From Portunus trituberculatus (lineage: Eukaryota; Arthropoda; Malacostraca; Decapoda; Portunidae), in the NCBI RefSeq assembly GCF_017591435.1, contig NC_059272.1, positions 8,958,050 to 9,022,049 on the forward strand: a stretch of DNA of 64,000 nt, read 5' to 3'. The notes below the pieces were generated by a model. It did no database searches, was not told where the DNA came from, and saw nothing but the letters and a program-made list of their open reading frames with translations. A program made the translations under genes and the position numbers. Below are positions 13,160 through 32,875 of this stretch, in pieces. How positions within the stretch are numbered: the first letter of the stretch is position 1; the number at the start of each line of letters is the position of its first letter.

Positions 13160-13233
<74 letters not shown>
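13039..13233. repeat. (AC)n - SINE-B 3' fragment - (AC)n
   Basis: (AC)n at 13039-13083 is the tail of the LINE. 13084-13161 is the last 78 bp of SINE subfamily B (TTGCTCCATAATGGG, GCTGGCTGGGTGACCAGCAG, GTGAATTAGACAC), 5'-truncated exactly at the AC tract. (AC)n of about 72 bp follows to 13233. Confidence 0.85.
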
Positions 13234-13239
<6 letters not shown>

Positions 13240-15466
13240 TGTATCCTCTGAGAGGGAGCAAGATCTTAGTCTTGGTCCAGACAGTGGGTACAGTCACACA
13301 AACTACAGTATACATATACGTACGTCCGTATATAATTTTGAAAACGCCAGTTCAAAAAAAGGCAGCTAAACATGAATGATTTATAAATTCTGACTTGCCA
13401 TAAACTTAAGTTAATCCCTCAGCCATAAAAATGTTTTTGGGCTAAATCATAATAAAAATATATAAATGAACATCCAAAAAAGTGTTGGAATTTAAGACTT
13501 GTTTGAAATTTTGACTTGGTTACAAAAATCTTAAAGTCCACAAATTCTATTCAACAAGAATGCAAAACACTTTGAAAAACCTGAACTATTTTTCAGAAAG
13601 AGATAAAACTTTGAAACAAACTTAGATTAAAAAAAAGTTATGTATTGAAAAAATGTAATTTTTTTCCAATTTTAACAGTATTGTAAGTTACTTTTCAAAT
13701 CCACACATTTAACTTATCATGAGCACAAAGATTTTAACAATAATTAACCTTAAGGGTGAAATATAAAAGACAAATATACTGTGATTTTAAATAGTAACAA
13801 AAATTCACCCATTATTTCTCCCATAAAAAACTCAAAATCAAATTGTTTCACTCTACAGAAGCATGGAATATACTTAAAATATAACCAAATATTAAGAAAA
13901 AGAATAATAGAATAAAAAAAAAATAATAAATAAATAAATAAAATTAATAAAATAAGAAAAATGTAAATAATATTGGAATTGAGCAAGCACAAGCAGGCAG
14001 AGCACCATGGTGACAATACTGACAATGTCACTCAAAGTGGCTAATGATGTCATCATGGCTGCACATGACTTCAGGTCACCTGCCACATTGCCTCCCTAAG
14101 GCTTCATAACACCCAAATCAGACAATAACAGATATATTTCAAAAACATATGTGAAATATTAGGCCTAAGGCTCCACTTAGTGACATGTCTGGCCTATAAG
14201 TGAGAGATGAAGCAGATAATGGTTGAAGGGGGGGATAAGTACTGGCTCAGATGGCTCATTTGTTTACTTACTGGGAACTTGAATTTTTGGGGTTTAACTT
14301 TCCTGCAGCTGTTAATTCACTGATATTTCATCCTGGAAGATGGGAAGGTCAGGTATATAAAGGTTAGGACTACTGAAAAATTAAATTATTGATAAACACT
14401 GTACTACTTGGGTACCACTATAAATAAAATTGCCTGTGCCACTAATGGGTGGAAGCTGAACAGTACTTCCTATACATACTCTTCAAGTATACCTACAGGT
14501 GCTATAGGCCATAGCATTAACAAAAACATATATATTTGCCTTGTTTAGCTACTTTTCTGTTATGGTTGATTTGTTGATGATTCGTCCTCAAGGTTACAGA
14601 CGTTAGGTTATGACATGGTAGCACCACAAAATAATGGATTACAGCAATATGTTAGGTTTCTGGTGAGCTGTCCCTGGCAGCTGGCTGTCTGTCACCAATA
14701 GGCACCCCACCCCCACACCACCTTAAACCTTTAATGATGTAAAATAATTGGCCTTTGTTTACTAAGAGGCTACAAACATGTAATTATTTTTGTTATTATC
14801 ATTACTATTATTACTATTTTGGTGTTCATTTTCATTACCTCCACTGCTTCATAGTAAACAAACAAACAATGACAGCCAGGCAGTAATAGTAAACACCATT
14901 ATTATGGGGTGTGGGTGTTGCACCAAGATAAAGATTAATTTGCCAGAATTAATTAATAAGAGTATAATAATGTCAGTCTGAAAATGATACACATGTATAA
15001 TGTAATCTACAAACTATTACTTGCCAACAATATCATAACAGAAACTTGAGGGAGGTGCATCTGGAGGTGGAGAGGAAGATGGCAGGCCTCTGATAGACAT
15101 CAAAGGCAATTTCAGTCAATAACACGAAAAAAGATGACAGACGTCACTTTTGTCAGAAATATAGGTAGGAAAAATGCTTCATCAAGTAAGAAGCCAACTT
15201 CACCTAAACCTTTCCTCAAGGATGGAAGTTTCACAGATAAACATTATAAAAAAGAAAGAAGTCTGTAGTTAAACAAATTTTTCACTTCAAACAAAAAACC
15301 ATACACAAAATTTTTGCTTATACAGAACTGATGACTTTCATTGCCTTTGATTCAAGACGGAGTAACAAGAGCAACTTTTTGCTATTTTGGGACTCATCAA
15401 CGTACATAGGAATAAAAATTTTTAAGTGCAAAATCAAAATGAATCTGATCATCATTAGCCTAAAAT
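13234..15466. other. No gene seen; A/T-rich sequence
   Basis: Over 2 kb with no domain, SINE or LINE motif that I recognise. There is a short AAAT-rich simple sequence around 13915-13950. Short ORFs such as 13750-14031 are hydrophobic readthrough of A/T-rich DNA. Confidence 0.6.
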
Positions 15467-18400
15467 AGTGTATTTACCTAGTTGTATTGTACAGGGTTCA
15501 AGCAGGGCTCATAGTGTCCTGTCTCCATATCTCCATTTATCCAATTTTTCCTTAGTTATGCACATTATGTGCTGTAACTACTTCATTACTCAATGCATTC
15601 CACTTTTCCACAGTTCTGTATGGAAAACTGTATTTTCCAATATCCTTCACACACTGCCTCATCCTGATCTTCTTTACATGTCCTCTTGTCCTTCTATCTC
15701 CTTCTGTCACCAGCACTAGGTCTTCCTTGTCTATTTTTTCAATGCTACTGACTATCTTGTACATTGTTATTAGGTCCCCTCGTTCTCTTCTATCTTGTAA
15801 GTTTGATAGTCCCATTTCCTTCAGTGGTTCTTCATATGTTAGGTCCTTTAGTTCCGGTGCCATCTTTGTAGCAATCTTCTGTATCCTTTCTAATCTTCTT
15901 ATATCTTTTTTAGAGCTCGGACACCACACCACTGCTGCATATTCCATCTTTGGACATATCATGCTTGTGATAATTTTTTTCATCATATCTTTGTCCATGA
16001 ATTGAAATGCCACTCATCTTTTTCCTCTTTAGTCTTCATTATTTGCTCCTCTCTCATCAGACAGTTCCTTACCGGTCTCCTTTTGCTCTTTCCTAGTTCC
16101 ATTATGTGACATTTCTTGGCATTAAACTCCAATTTCCACTTCTTACTCCATTCATAGATTTTGTTTATATCATCCTGTAACAGCAGACAGTCCTCCCTGG
16201 TTTTAATAACTCTTAGAAGCTTTGCATCATCAAGAAATAAATTAATATAACTGTTTACCCCATTGTGAATGTCATTTACATAGTTCAGAAACATAATGGG
16301 GGCTAACACTGATCCTTGTGGCACTTCATTTGTTTCTTTACCCCAAGATGACTATGTATCTCTGATCAAAGTTCTCATCTCCCTATCCTTCAATTAGTTA
16401 GTCCCTTGTCCATTCTAGCAAAGTTCCTTGCAGTCCTCTTATGTTCTCTAGTTTCCAAAGTAGTCTTCCATGAAGGACTTTATCAACATCCTTTTTTATA
16501 TCCACGTATACTGTGTCTACCTATCCGTCTCTGCTTTCCAGTCCTTCTATAACTCTCGAGTAGAAGCTCAATAGATTTGATACACATGACTGTCCTGTCC
16601 TGAACCAAAATTGTCAGTTGGGTATGACTTGTTCCTCTTCTAGATGTTTAACCCATTTTTCTTTGATAATTATTTCACACAACTTCCCCATAACACTTGT
16701 AAATGACAATGGTCTGCAATTTAATGGTTCACTTGCCTTTCCTCCTTTAAATATCGGTATTACGTTAGCTCTCTTCCATTCTAGGGGAACTTTCCCTTCA
16801 TTTACTGAACTTTTAATCATTTCCCAAATTGGATTCAGCAGTTGCTCTTTACATTTTTTTCGCACCCAGCCTGATACACCATCTGGCCCCATTGCTTTTC
16901 TGACATCCATATTATCCAATAATTTTCTAATATCCTCCTTGTGCACTGTGATTTCCTGTAGTCCCTGGCAATGCAATGTCCTATTAAGTTCTGTGAAATC
17001 TTCTTCTGAAGTGAACACCATTTTGAAGCTCTCATTCATTATTTCACACATTTCCTTCTCTGTTTGGTATGTCTTCCTTAAATTATTTTTTTCTACTGTT
17101 TCTTTGTTCTTCATTTTCCCATTTATAAACTTATAGAAAAGTTTGGGTTTGTCTTTGCTTTTACTCACCACATCTTTCTCGGTTTCTTTCTTCTTCCCTC
17201 CTTACTCTAATGTATTCATTTCTCGCATCCTTATACAGCTGTCTGTTATTGTAATTTCTCTGCTTTATGAGTTTCTTCCAAGCTTTATCTTTTGCCTTTT
17301 TTGCTTCTGTGCATCTAGCATTAAACCAAGCATGTATTTTTTTCTTGACTCTATAAACAGGTACATGTTTCTTTACACCTTCGTTATATTTCTGTAAGAA
17401 TATTTCATATTTCCCTTGTATTGTCATTCCATACATAATGTTTCTCCATTCAATATCAGCAAAATAGATCCTCAATTTTTCAAAATCCTCTCTTGCATAA
17501 TTCAATCTCTCTTTATTGTAGTCATCTCTGTATCTTATCCCATCCTCCTCCTGTATTTCCATCTCCAAAATCACATGATCACTTCTACCCATTGGACTAA
17601 GGCATTGTATGATGGGAGGGGGTTCTGGTTTCTATGTGAATACTAGGTCAAGCAATGATCGTTCTTCTTCCCCCTGTACCTTGTTGACTCTTCTACCCAC
17701 TGATCCATTGTATTAACCATAATCAACTGTAGCATCTCCTCGCTCCACTGTCCAGCATTATCCATTACTTCCATCTTTTTGCAGTTTACATTTTTACAGT
17801 TAAAGTTTCCAGCTAAAAGTATTCTTCCATCTCTTCTTATCATATTATCTGGGCACTTAATCACCTCTCTTAGCATATCTTTATGTTCTTCAATTCCCCA
17901 TGTGTTTGTCTTAGGTGGCACATATGTAACTATGATTTTTCTTTTCTTCAATTCCTGTTTTGATTGTTACTCCCATTACTTCCACTTTGCCCTCACCATA
18001 CTGCACATCTTCCACATATATATTATCACAAACCATTATTAGCACTCCTCCTCCCCCTTTACCCTTCCTGTTTCTTCTCCAGCTATTATATCCCTCCTCT
18101 TTAAAGTTAACATGGATCTCCGCTCTTAGTTTTGTTTCAACGATACACATTACATCCAGCCTCTCCTTCAAATAATCCCTAACCTCCAACATAATGGATA
18201 ACAACCCATCTATATTAGTATAAGTCACTCTTAATTTCTTGCCTCCTCCACGACCTCCTCCTTTTTCCATTGGTACCACTTTTTAGTTTCACATCTAGAA
18301 CCTGCCAGTAGAAATTCTTTTTCTCGATCTCTCCCCTTTTCTCATTTTTTTCATTAGTTACACTTCTTAGCACTTTCTCCTTTTCCCTCCCCTCTAAATT

Positions 18401-19320
18401 CATATCTCTTTTTATCCATATATCTTTGTGTTCAGTATCATCGGCCAGCTTGCCTTTCCTAGTCATAATTTCCTCCACCGCCACTTGAGATTTCTTTATC
18501 ACTTTCACTGGTCTCCTACCCCCTTCACTATATCTTTCCAACTTAATCACTTCCTCCACCTCCTGGTCCAGCTCCTCTGTGCTGTCCTGGGCCTGTTTGA
18601 TAATAGTTTTGGCCAATTCTCTCTCCTCACGCTCTCTCGTAAACTTGTTTGGATTTTTTTCCCTTCATCCTAAAAAGCACGAAACATTTCCTTTTACCCA
18701 CTGTATCTCGCATTAGATCTTCCTTCTCCTTAATTACTTGTATGACAGTGTCTTTTGTTCTTTCCTGAATTTGTCTCTTTACTGCCTCTGAAAATTCAAC
18801 TTTTTCCTCTTCCTGTTCTTGCCTCCATGCATTTCGTAATTCCTTCAGCTTGCTTTCACACAATCCAATTTCTACTCTGTCCTCAATCCCATCTTATATT
18901 TTTTTCTGTAGGTTCCTTATGGAGTCCTTGTAGTTGTGACATATACCTTTTAGTAAATCATTTTGTTTCTTTATCTCCTGTATCTCCTCCCTTGATCCCT
19001 GATTGACTACACTAACCTTCTCACATTCAACTAATCTCAATCTCAGATCTGTGTTTTTCGTTATCAGTCTGTCCTGCTTGTCCATTAAACTCGACATCAC
19101 TTCCTTCATGTACCTTAACTCTCTTTCCAAGATGATCAACCTCCTCATATTGCCTCTTTCGTCCCTACATCCAGAAAAGTCCTTGTCCACAGTATCATTT
19201 GTCAATCTCCTCAGTCCAACATGTGTTTCAATAAACCAGTGGTTTTCACAAGATGGCGTATGTTTTGTTGTCATATGTCTGGCCGCATCACTCATTTCCA
19301 TATGTCAACATTTATAGTTA
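15467..19320 (-). mobile_element. LINE copy C: near full length, decayed
   Basis: Reading the minus strand from 19301: a coiled-coil-rich N-terminus (about 135 aa), an RRM-like segment with KRKCFVLF (18660-18700), a charged region (18215-18616, KDIWIKRDMN), then an AP-type endonuclease (VTYTNIDGL near 18220; YVPPKTN near 17920; GNFNC near 17810 in place of the usual GDFN; GRSDHVILE near 17585). The RT carries GPDGVSGW near 16875, VPLEWKRANVIPIFKGG and LSFTSVMGKLCE near 16700, GSVLAP near 16315, and FLDDAKL near 16225 where FADD is expected. The C-terminal region spans 15552-16013. The 3' end is CAACTAGGTAAATACAC with almost no AC tail. It has many frame breaks and substituted catalytic residues, so it is a dead copy. 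Confidence 0.92.
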
Positions 19321-20447
19321 AAACAAGAAAGTTATAGCTAGACTGCAAAATGTCCCCACAAAAAAATTCACTCTAAAAATGAATGATTGAAGAAAATTAT
19401 ACTCCAGCCTTTCCTCCTATCCAGTCCCTTGGACAGCCCCCTGACATGTTCTTGGTCTTCCATTATATATATATTTGTTAATAGTGCACAAATACAAGCT
19501 AATCTCTGCTTTTGGTCACCAAATTTTTTTTATGTAGATCTCTGGATGTCGTGTAGAAATTTATTTCACATTATAACAAGTGTATTCTGGTTTCTGCCCC
19601 CGTCCATTGAATCTACAAAGTTTTCTTTTGTCTCAAAAGATCAGTATAAGCAAAAAAAGTTCACTAACCATTGTGGAAGATTTTCAGCTGCAGCTGATTT
19701 GGGGCTCATGAGCCCCATATGGGTCTATTCATGGGGCTGAGGGGTCCATAAAGGTCAGATAAAATTTTTCATTTATAACTTCATTTTTCTATGAAGTTGT
19801 TATATTCTTGTTAAAGTAAGAAAAGCAATGAATTTGTAGGGTGGCCTGAAATACTACTGTACATAGTCATATAATGTCAACTGATCATTGTTGCCAGGTT
19901 TTCACTACCAGAGTGGTTCCCCACAGAAAAAATAAATAAAATAAAATAAAAATAAATAAATAAAATAAATAAATAAATAAATAAAATAAAATAAAATAAT
20001 AATAATAAAAAAAATACATACCCTACTACATGTAAACATTGTTGCCAGCACAACCAGCATAACTGGATGTTTTATACCCAAGATAGAAGTTAGGATAGGA
20101 TAGTTTGTTCCCTCGGGTATAAAATTGTCAAGGCTAGAATATATCCATCAATGTCAGAATATACTCCCTCCATCTTCCATGTAAAAAGTATATCTTATAT
20201 TACCAAAACATAACTGCTGATGCTAATGTGGCATATATAGTGACCTCACAACTGTCAATGCATATTTCTTATGTACTATACACTGAATTCTAAATAGACA
20301 TTTCCCACTCTTATTATGTGAACATGTGTAGAGCAAAAATTATCTGAGTGTTATATTTACCCATTGTATTTTCCTGATTGTTTGAGTCATGAACAACGAA
20401 TATTAAAGAGTGACAAAAAAATATTGTCATTTGGGAGTATGAGTTTG

Positions 20448-20513
<66 letters not shown>

Positions 20514-20518
20514 ACCTA
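19321..20518. repeat. Non-coding spacer with (AAAT/AAAAT)n and (GT)n
   Basis: No gene. An A-rich tetra/pentanucleotide simple repeat lies at 19928-20012, and (GT)n at 20450-20511 directly precedes (on the plus strand) the 3' end of the next minus-strand LINE. Confidence 0.75.
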
Positions 20519-25345
<4,827 letters not shown>

Positions 25346-25370
25346 TTTTGCTAATCAACAGTTAACATGA

Positions 25371-25434
25371 CTATATGGAGACGGGACAAACATTACCAGC
25401 TCCTTTCCCACCTTGGTTACTCTTAGGTAACTGT
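25371..25434 (+). mobile_element. LINE 3'-terminal fragment
   Basis: TATATGGAGACGGGACAAAC...CTCTTAGGTAAC resembles the last 60 bp of the LINE family (ATATGGAGACGGGACAAC...CAATTAGGTAAA), on the opposite strand to copy E. Only the 3' end is left. Confidence 0.55.
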
Positions 25435-25489
25435 AGAATTATAGATGATTGCTCTGAGCTCAGCGACCACCTCCGCCATCGACGATGTC

Positions 25490-26710
<1,221 letters not shown>

Positions 26711-26714
<4 letters not shown>

Positions 26715-29700
26715 GAGTGTTAATATTTGGGATGAAAGAACAAAATATAACATATAAGCCTAAGAGAATTAAAGAAGAATTAAAAACGGTACGAGATCTG
26801 TTAAAAAATCTAAATGATAATGAAAAAAAAGACCTACAAGAAGTGGAAGAGATCCATAGACTGAGTCTGTATAAGGAGGGAGTAAAGGGGCTATCACACT
26901 GGCCTATGATACGCGGAACATGGGCCATAGTTCTTGGTACGAAACCAGGAACACTATCACAAACATGCTGCCCGTGTTCTTGTTATGTTAGGCAAACGGC
27001 CCACTAACCAAGCCAAAGCCTAATCAAAATAAACCAGAACAAAACCATGCCACTTATACCTCAGTCTGTGCTTTGTCCAGGAAATGCATTTGCACCTCCT
27101 CTTGTTAAAGAAAATGAAGTAAAAAAAACTAGAGAAAAGCTGAGACGTGCGCGATGGCAACTTTAGAGTCGGAGGTGGTTGCCATGAGCCCAACCTATCG
27201 ACATGATATATATATACTTTACCTCTCTAAATTGATGAAATATTATTTAATATTCCAATATGAAAAATTTAATCACATTCTTTTTAGTTCAAATGAAAGG
27301 TTTTTATTACATATATCATGTTTACTTTTCCAATGGGATAGCATACGGAGAACCGGGATGGATATGAAGCCATCCCAACTTGGTTCCGCTAATCCCAGGC
27401 AAGTTCCAGCTATCTAGAGCGGATGTTCCTGGTTCCGCGTATCACAGGCCAGTGTGATAGGGCCTTAAGGAGACCGATTAAAGTAGTACTGAAGTCACAA
27501 CAATCTGTGGAGGACATTTTATATAGAACATCAAAATTAAGAGAGGTAGAAGGTTGTAAAGAGGTGTACATAAGAAAAATAGAAATGAGGAAGAAAGAAG
27601 ATATAAGGAATTGTTGGAAGAGGCGAGAAGGAAAAATGATGAACGGTCTGAAGAGGAAAAAGAAAAGTTTTTTTGGAGTTATAGGAGAGAGAGTCAGAAA
27701 ATGGTGTGGAAAGAAGGAATGCGGAGGGAGAGGAGCAGTAGGTGGACCGTAATGTATACTAATATAGATGGGATACTGTTAAGTAGATTGGAATTGCAAG
27801 ACTATGTGATGGTGGAGAAGCCTGATATAGTGTGTTTGACTGAGACAAAATTACATGAAAAAAACAAAGGTAAATTTGGATAATAAATATAATATATGGA
27901 GAAAGGATAGAGAGGGTAAAGGTGGAGGAGGAGTTATGATTATGACGAAGAAGGAGATAAATGTGGATAAGGTTTGGTATGGGAAGAACAATGCAGAAGT
28001 GATAAGTATAAGGTAAAAAAGTGATGGAAAAGAATTAATCATAATGGTGACCTATGTACCTCCTAAAACAAATTCTTGGACATTAAGGGAATACGACAAT
28101 ATGATCAAGGATACTTTACAGAGTTTGGAAAGTGTATTAACTGGAAAAAGTAAGGTGATACTAGTAGGAGATTTTAATTGTAATAAAGTGGATTGGGAAA
28201 ATCTAGTAAGTGGTGTTGGAGAGGAAGCATGGCGAGAGAGATTCCTTAATCTAATGATGGAAAATATGATGGAACAGAGGGTGAAAGAAAATACTAGATA
28301 TAGCGGAGATGATGAACCAGCTAGACTGGATTTGGTGTTAACACGAGAAGTGTACCTATATGGGGATATACAATATAAATGTCCATTGTGGAAAAGTGAT
28401 CATGTGGTTATGAAAATGCAGATGGCAATAACACAGCGAAGGAGAGATGAGACATACAGGAGTGGTAGATTGAATTATAGAAAGATGGACACAGAAAATT
28501 TGAAAAATTATTTCAGAACATTAGATTGGGAGGAGATGTTACAAATCAGAGAAGTGCAAAAAAAATATGAGATTTTTATGAAATATTATAAAGAAGGAGT
28601 TATGAAATTTGTACCAAAGTATAAACTGAAAGAGGAAGGAAGAAAGGATTGGTTTAATGCAACTTGTGGCTTGGAACAGATGGAAAAAGAGCAGGAATAT
28701 ACTAAATAAGGGGAATCATAGAGCGGCGAGAAATGAGTATGTGAGGGTAAGGAGGGAGGAAGAAAGAAAATTTGAAAAAGATATTGTAGACAAGAGTAAG
28801 GAACATCCAAAATTATTTTACAGGTTCATAAATGATAAACTTAAAAAGAGAGTCCATTGAAAGATTAAAAGGAGAGCAAGGGATAGTAGATGACCCTAAG
28901 AATATCGCAGAATTGCTAAATAATAGGTTTCAACAAGTATTTACTAAAGAAACAATGTTTGTAAAGCCTCAAAATGTAGAAGGAAATGTGCACATGGATG
29001 ACATTAAGATACCTAAAAAGGAGTTATATAAAATGTTGGAGGAACTTAAAGATGATAAAGCGATGGAACCAGATGAAGTTTCAGGCAAATTATTGAAGGA
29101 ATGTAGAGAAGAATTGATAGATCCATTATATGATATTATAAGGTGCTCGTTAGAAACCGGGGAAGTACCGGTAGGGTGGAAAAAGAGCTGAAGTGGTGCC
29201 CATTTATAAGGGAGGCAGTAAGGAAGAGCCTCTTAACTATAGACCTGTGTCTTTAACAAGTGTGGTTGGTAAGATTTGTAAGAGGGTGATAAAAGAAATA
29301 TTGGATACGGTTCCTGGAGGATCATAAGTTATCATCGGGTCATCAATTTGGCTTTAGGAAACAAATCTACTGAGCATTTATTCAAGAGTGGTTGACAAAA
29401 TACAAGAGAGAGGGATGGATGGACTATGTATATTTGGATTTAAAAAAAAGCTTTTGACAAGGTACCTCACATGAGACTGCTATGGAAATCAGAGATTTAT
29501 GGAGGACTGAAGGGAAAAGTGTTAAAGTGGATGGAAAACTACTTGAGATGGAGGGAGATGAGAACGGTAATAAGGGAGGCAAAGTCGGACTGGTTGGTAG
29601 TGGAGAGTGGAGTTCCACAAGGGTCAGTGCTGGCACCAATACTTTTCCTTGTCTATATTAATGATATGCCAGAGGGAGTAAACAGTTATATTAATTTGTT

Positions 29701-30562
29701 TGCAGATGATGCGAAGTTGTGTAGGTGTGTGAAGAGTGAAGAAGATTGTGAAATTTTACAGGCAGATCTGGATAGGATTTGGGAGTGGAGCAAGAGGTGG
29801 GAGATGGAATTTAATCTGAGCAAAAGTCATGTAATGGAGATGGGGAAGAGTGGAAGACGGCCAAGAGGGTCATATAAGATGGGTGAAGGAGTAGTGTTGA
29901 AAAAGGTGGAAAAGGAAAAGGATTTGGGAGTGATAATACAAGACCATGGGCAGTTTGAGGCTCATATTGACAAGATGTTTGGAGAAACATAATTTGATTA
30001 GAAATATTGGATTAGCCTTTCATTATATGGATAAAGATATGATGAAGAAATTAATTAGTACGGTAATTAGACCAAGATTGGAATATGCTGGGGTGGTTTG
30101 GTCCCCTTATAAAAAGAAGCATATAAGGAAGTTGGAGAGATTGCAGAGAATGGCAACAAAAATGGTTCCGGAATTGGCAGAAATGACCTATGAGGAGAGA
30201 TTAAAAGAAATTAATTTGCTTACCTTGGAACAAAGAAGAGAAAGAGGAGATTTAATACAGGTTTATAAACTGTTGAACAGTTTGGATGAAGTGGATAATG
30301 AGCAAATAATGTTGAGAGAGGAAAATTTAAATAGAACTACGAGATCGCATAGTAAAAAGATAGCCAAGGGAATATGCTTGAAGGATGTGAAGAAATATAG
30401 TTTCCCACAGAGATGTGTGGAGGTGTGGAATGGTTTGAGTGAGGAGGAGGTGTCAGCGAGGAGTGTGCATAGTTTTAAAGGAAAGTTGGATGTGTGTAGA
30501 TATGGAGACGGGGCCACACGAGCATGATACCCAGGCCCTGTAAAATTACAACTAGGTGAATA
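26711..30562 (+). mobile_element. LINE copy F: 5'-truncated, interrupted by a Harbinger-like element
   Basis: Starts inside the RRM-like segment (RRVLIFGMKE) exactly at an AC tract. After the insertion at 26886-27465 it continues with RRPIKVVLKSQQSV, then the endonuclease: MYTNIDGI near 27755, VTYVPPKTNSW near 28050, LVGDFNCNKVDWE near 28165 and KSDHVVMKM near 28400. The RT has KAMEPDEVSG near 29065 (G of GPD replaced), LNYRPVSLTSVVGK near 29240, SGVPQGSVLAP near 29610 and LFADDAKL near 29700. The C-terminal domain ends RYGDGATRA at 30527. The tail is CAACTAGGTGAATA twice, then short AC and poly(A). Several one-base frame breaks, e.g. an extra A near 29180. Confidence 0.93.
26886..27465. mobile_element. 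PIF/Harbinger-like non-autonomous element
   Basis: TIRs: left AGGGGCTATCACACTGGCC then TATGATACGCGGAAC; right (reverse complement) AGGCCCTATCACACTGGCC then TGTGATACGCGGAAC. A 3-bp duplication TAA flanks it (26883-26885 and 27466-27468). Removing 580 bp plus one TAA restores the LINE codons YKEGV/RRPIK, matching copy C (YSEGG/RRPVK), so the boundaries are exact. A TWA-type 3-bp TSD and an AGGSC-start TIR fit PIF/Harbinger. No transposase is present. Confidence 0.88.
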
Positions 30563-30585
30563 CAACTAGATGAATACACACACAC

Positions 30586-30620
<35 letters not shown>

Positions 30621-30779
30621 AGCAGCCCATTCAACATATTTACTAACAAAAGCAACACTTTAATTTTTGCTTTATTTTTTGCATCATACTTGCACATCAG
30701 ACATATGAAAAAGCATTCAGTGTGTTTCTACGTTCTGTCCATACAGGCTCATATGAGCTAAGATAGGCCTTTGATTTAG

Positions 30780-30866
<87 letters not shown>

Positions 30867-30985
30867 AGACTGTCTCGATTATACCATAAAGTCTCAATTA
30901 TATCAATCTGGTACATCAGTAATACAGCAAATAATAAAATGAGAAAATTATTGTAAACTTGTTCATTATTGGAGGAATTATTCAG

Positions 30986-31065
<80 letters not shown>

Positions 31066-32875
31066 TCCTTTAGATTTTCACATCAATGGTAACTATGCAT
31101 AATCTGGATATACTATACAGCAGGGAAACAAATCCCAAAGCTTAAATTTTCCCATTTCTTTTGCAATGAATACAGTACACTGCATTAAAATGGAAGATGT
31201 AGTATTTGCATTTTCCATCTTTTGGTAAACTGTAATCCACAAAATGTCACACACAGTAGAAATGTAGAAAACTAAGAAAATAAATGCAGAATGCAACAAA
31301 AGAACTCTGCAGCAAATCTTTTTGGCTACAGGTTATTGTCAAACATGTGGCCGAGTATAAAAGAACGGATGAGATTTTGACATATATTTTTACCTTTGCA
31401 CAACTAATATCACTATGAAATGCTGGGAAAAGCTTACCTTGAGAAGCAAAGAGAAGCATGCACATATACACAATGACTATCTATAATGTCATGTACAGGC
31501 CAGGAGAGCAATGGTGAGTGAATAGATATGAATGTTTGTGAGGAAAATTAAGATCTGACATTAATTCTTTTAAAAGTTCATTAAACTATAAATATGGACA
31601 ACCAGGGCAAATAGCATAGGCAAAATTTCAGTCTGAACAATTTATCCTATCTTCAGGTAAATTTCTCAAGGGGTTCCACAACATTCCAAGGTAAAACATG
31701 AATGACAGAAATCTTACTCCATCATATATATTCACTCACATCAACAATGGTCTTCAGGCTACATCATTAACTGGTCTCACAATTGGAATGCACTGAAACA
31801 TTATCATAAAAATAATAATGAAAATGTAATTTACATAAAATTAATATCTTCATTAAAAAATGACTCTTCCTCACATAGGCTATAACACAGGAAATTCTAA
31901 CAGATGAGCTTTGAGGAGTTTTTGTGCTATGTAGATAATTACTTGACAGAATTGATGCCAGACTAAAGATAAATCCAGAAAGGTTTTCTATGGATGTCCA
32001 TCATGGTATGTATGTTAGTTTGGATATGTATATTTTCCTAATGTTCATTTCATTATTAGTTGTAACAGCAATTCAGATAATTATTTCAAGTAGCCATCCA
32101 ATTTTGTACAATTATATCTCACTCTGACATTGCAAGTGTGACAGTGTCAGCAGGAGGAACATACTGAGTCAAAGACTGTAAAGTAATAAATAGATTTTTG
32201 CCTGGTTACACTTAACAAAAATGCAAGTCAACAGCTTGTGAATGTAAGAACCAATGCACTACTATATCAGTTAAGTCAGGCATTAATATAAGTACTTCCA
32301 AATGAAGTTTAAACCAGTAGTTTTAGTGCATTCCTATTCCCACAACACATCAAAGAGCTGCATGGCCTGAATGCAGAGCACTCATAGGCTGTGCCATCAC
32401 CACATACAGGCTGAGACACACATTCAACATGCCTCAACAAGTCCTTCTTTCTTTCAACATACTTCCAGGCCACACAACACCGTCTTTCCGAAAACAAACA
32501 CAAATATGGAATCACCGCAACAACAGACAATACAATCTGATACAAAATAGTTTATTGTCAACTGATGATACTTATAATTACTGAATCTAGTCATGACAGC
32601 ATCATTTTCAATATAACTTCTGTGGAGAATTCCATATTTGTAAGTGTTCTCCTAAGACTGTCTTGAATACTTCCAGTCACCACAGCTCAAGCATCATCAA
32701 CACAATACAACAAACTACTACGATTTGGAGAAGACAAAACCACTACTGAGTTCTCAGCTTACAGGTTGTGTACCACATTTTTCATTTTGCAATATACAAT
32801 AAACAAAGCACAAAGATAAACGAACAAAACCTTACAGTGGTCCTGCCTTCCCCACAAAGTCTCAGGAACACTCAC
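30563..32875. other. Intron sequence with poly(A), (GT)n and (GA)n tracts
   Basis: Between LINE F and the second linker exon of the BTB gene. Contains poly(A) at 30585-30619, (GT)n at 30783-30866 and (GA)n at 30990-31064. I see no further exon. Confidence 0.7.

Noticed and set aside
26886..27465. piggyBac insertion (TTAA next to the right end)
   Set aside because: Comparison with the restored LINE codons shows the duplicated target is TAA and that the extra T belongs to the element end; the left side reads GTAA, not TTAA.
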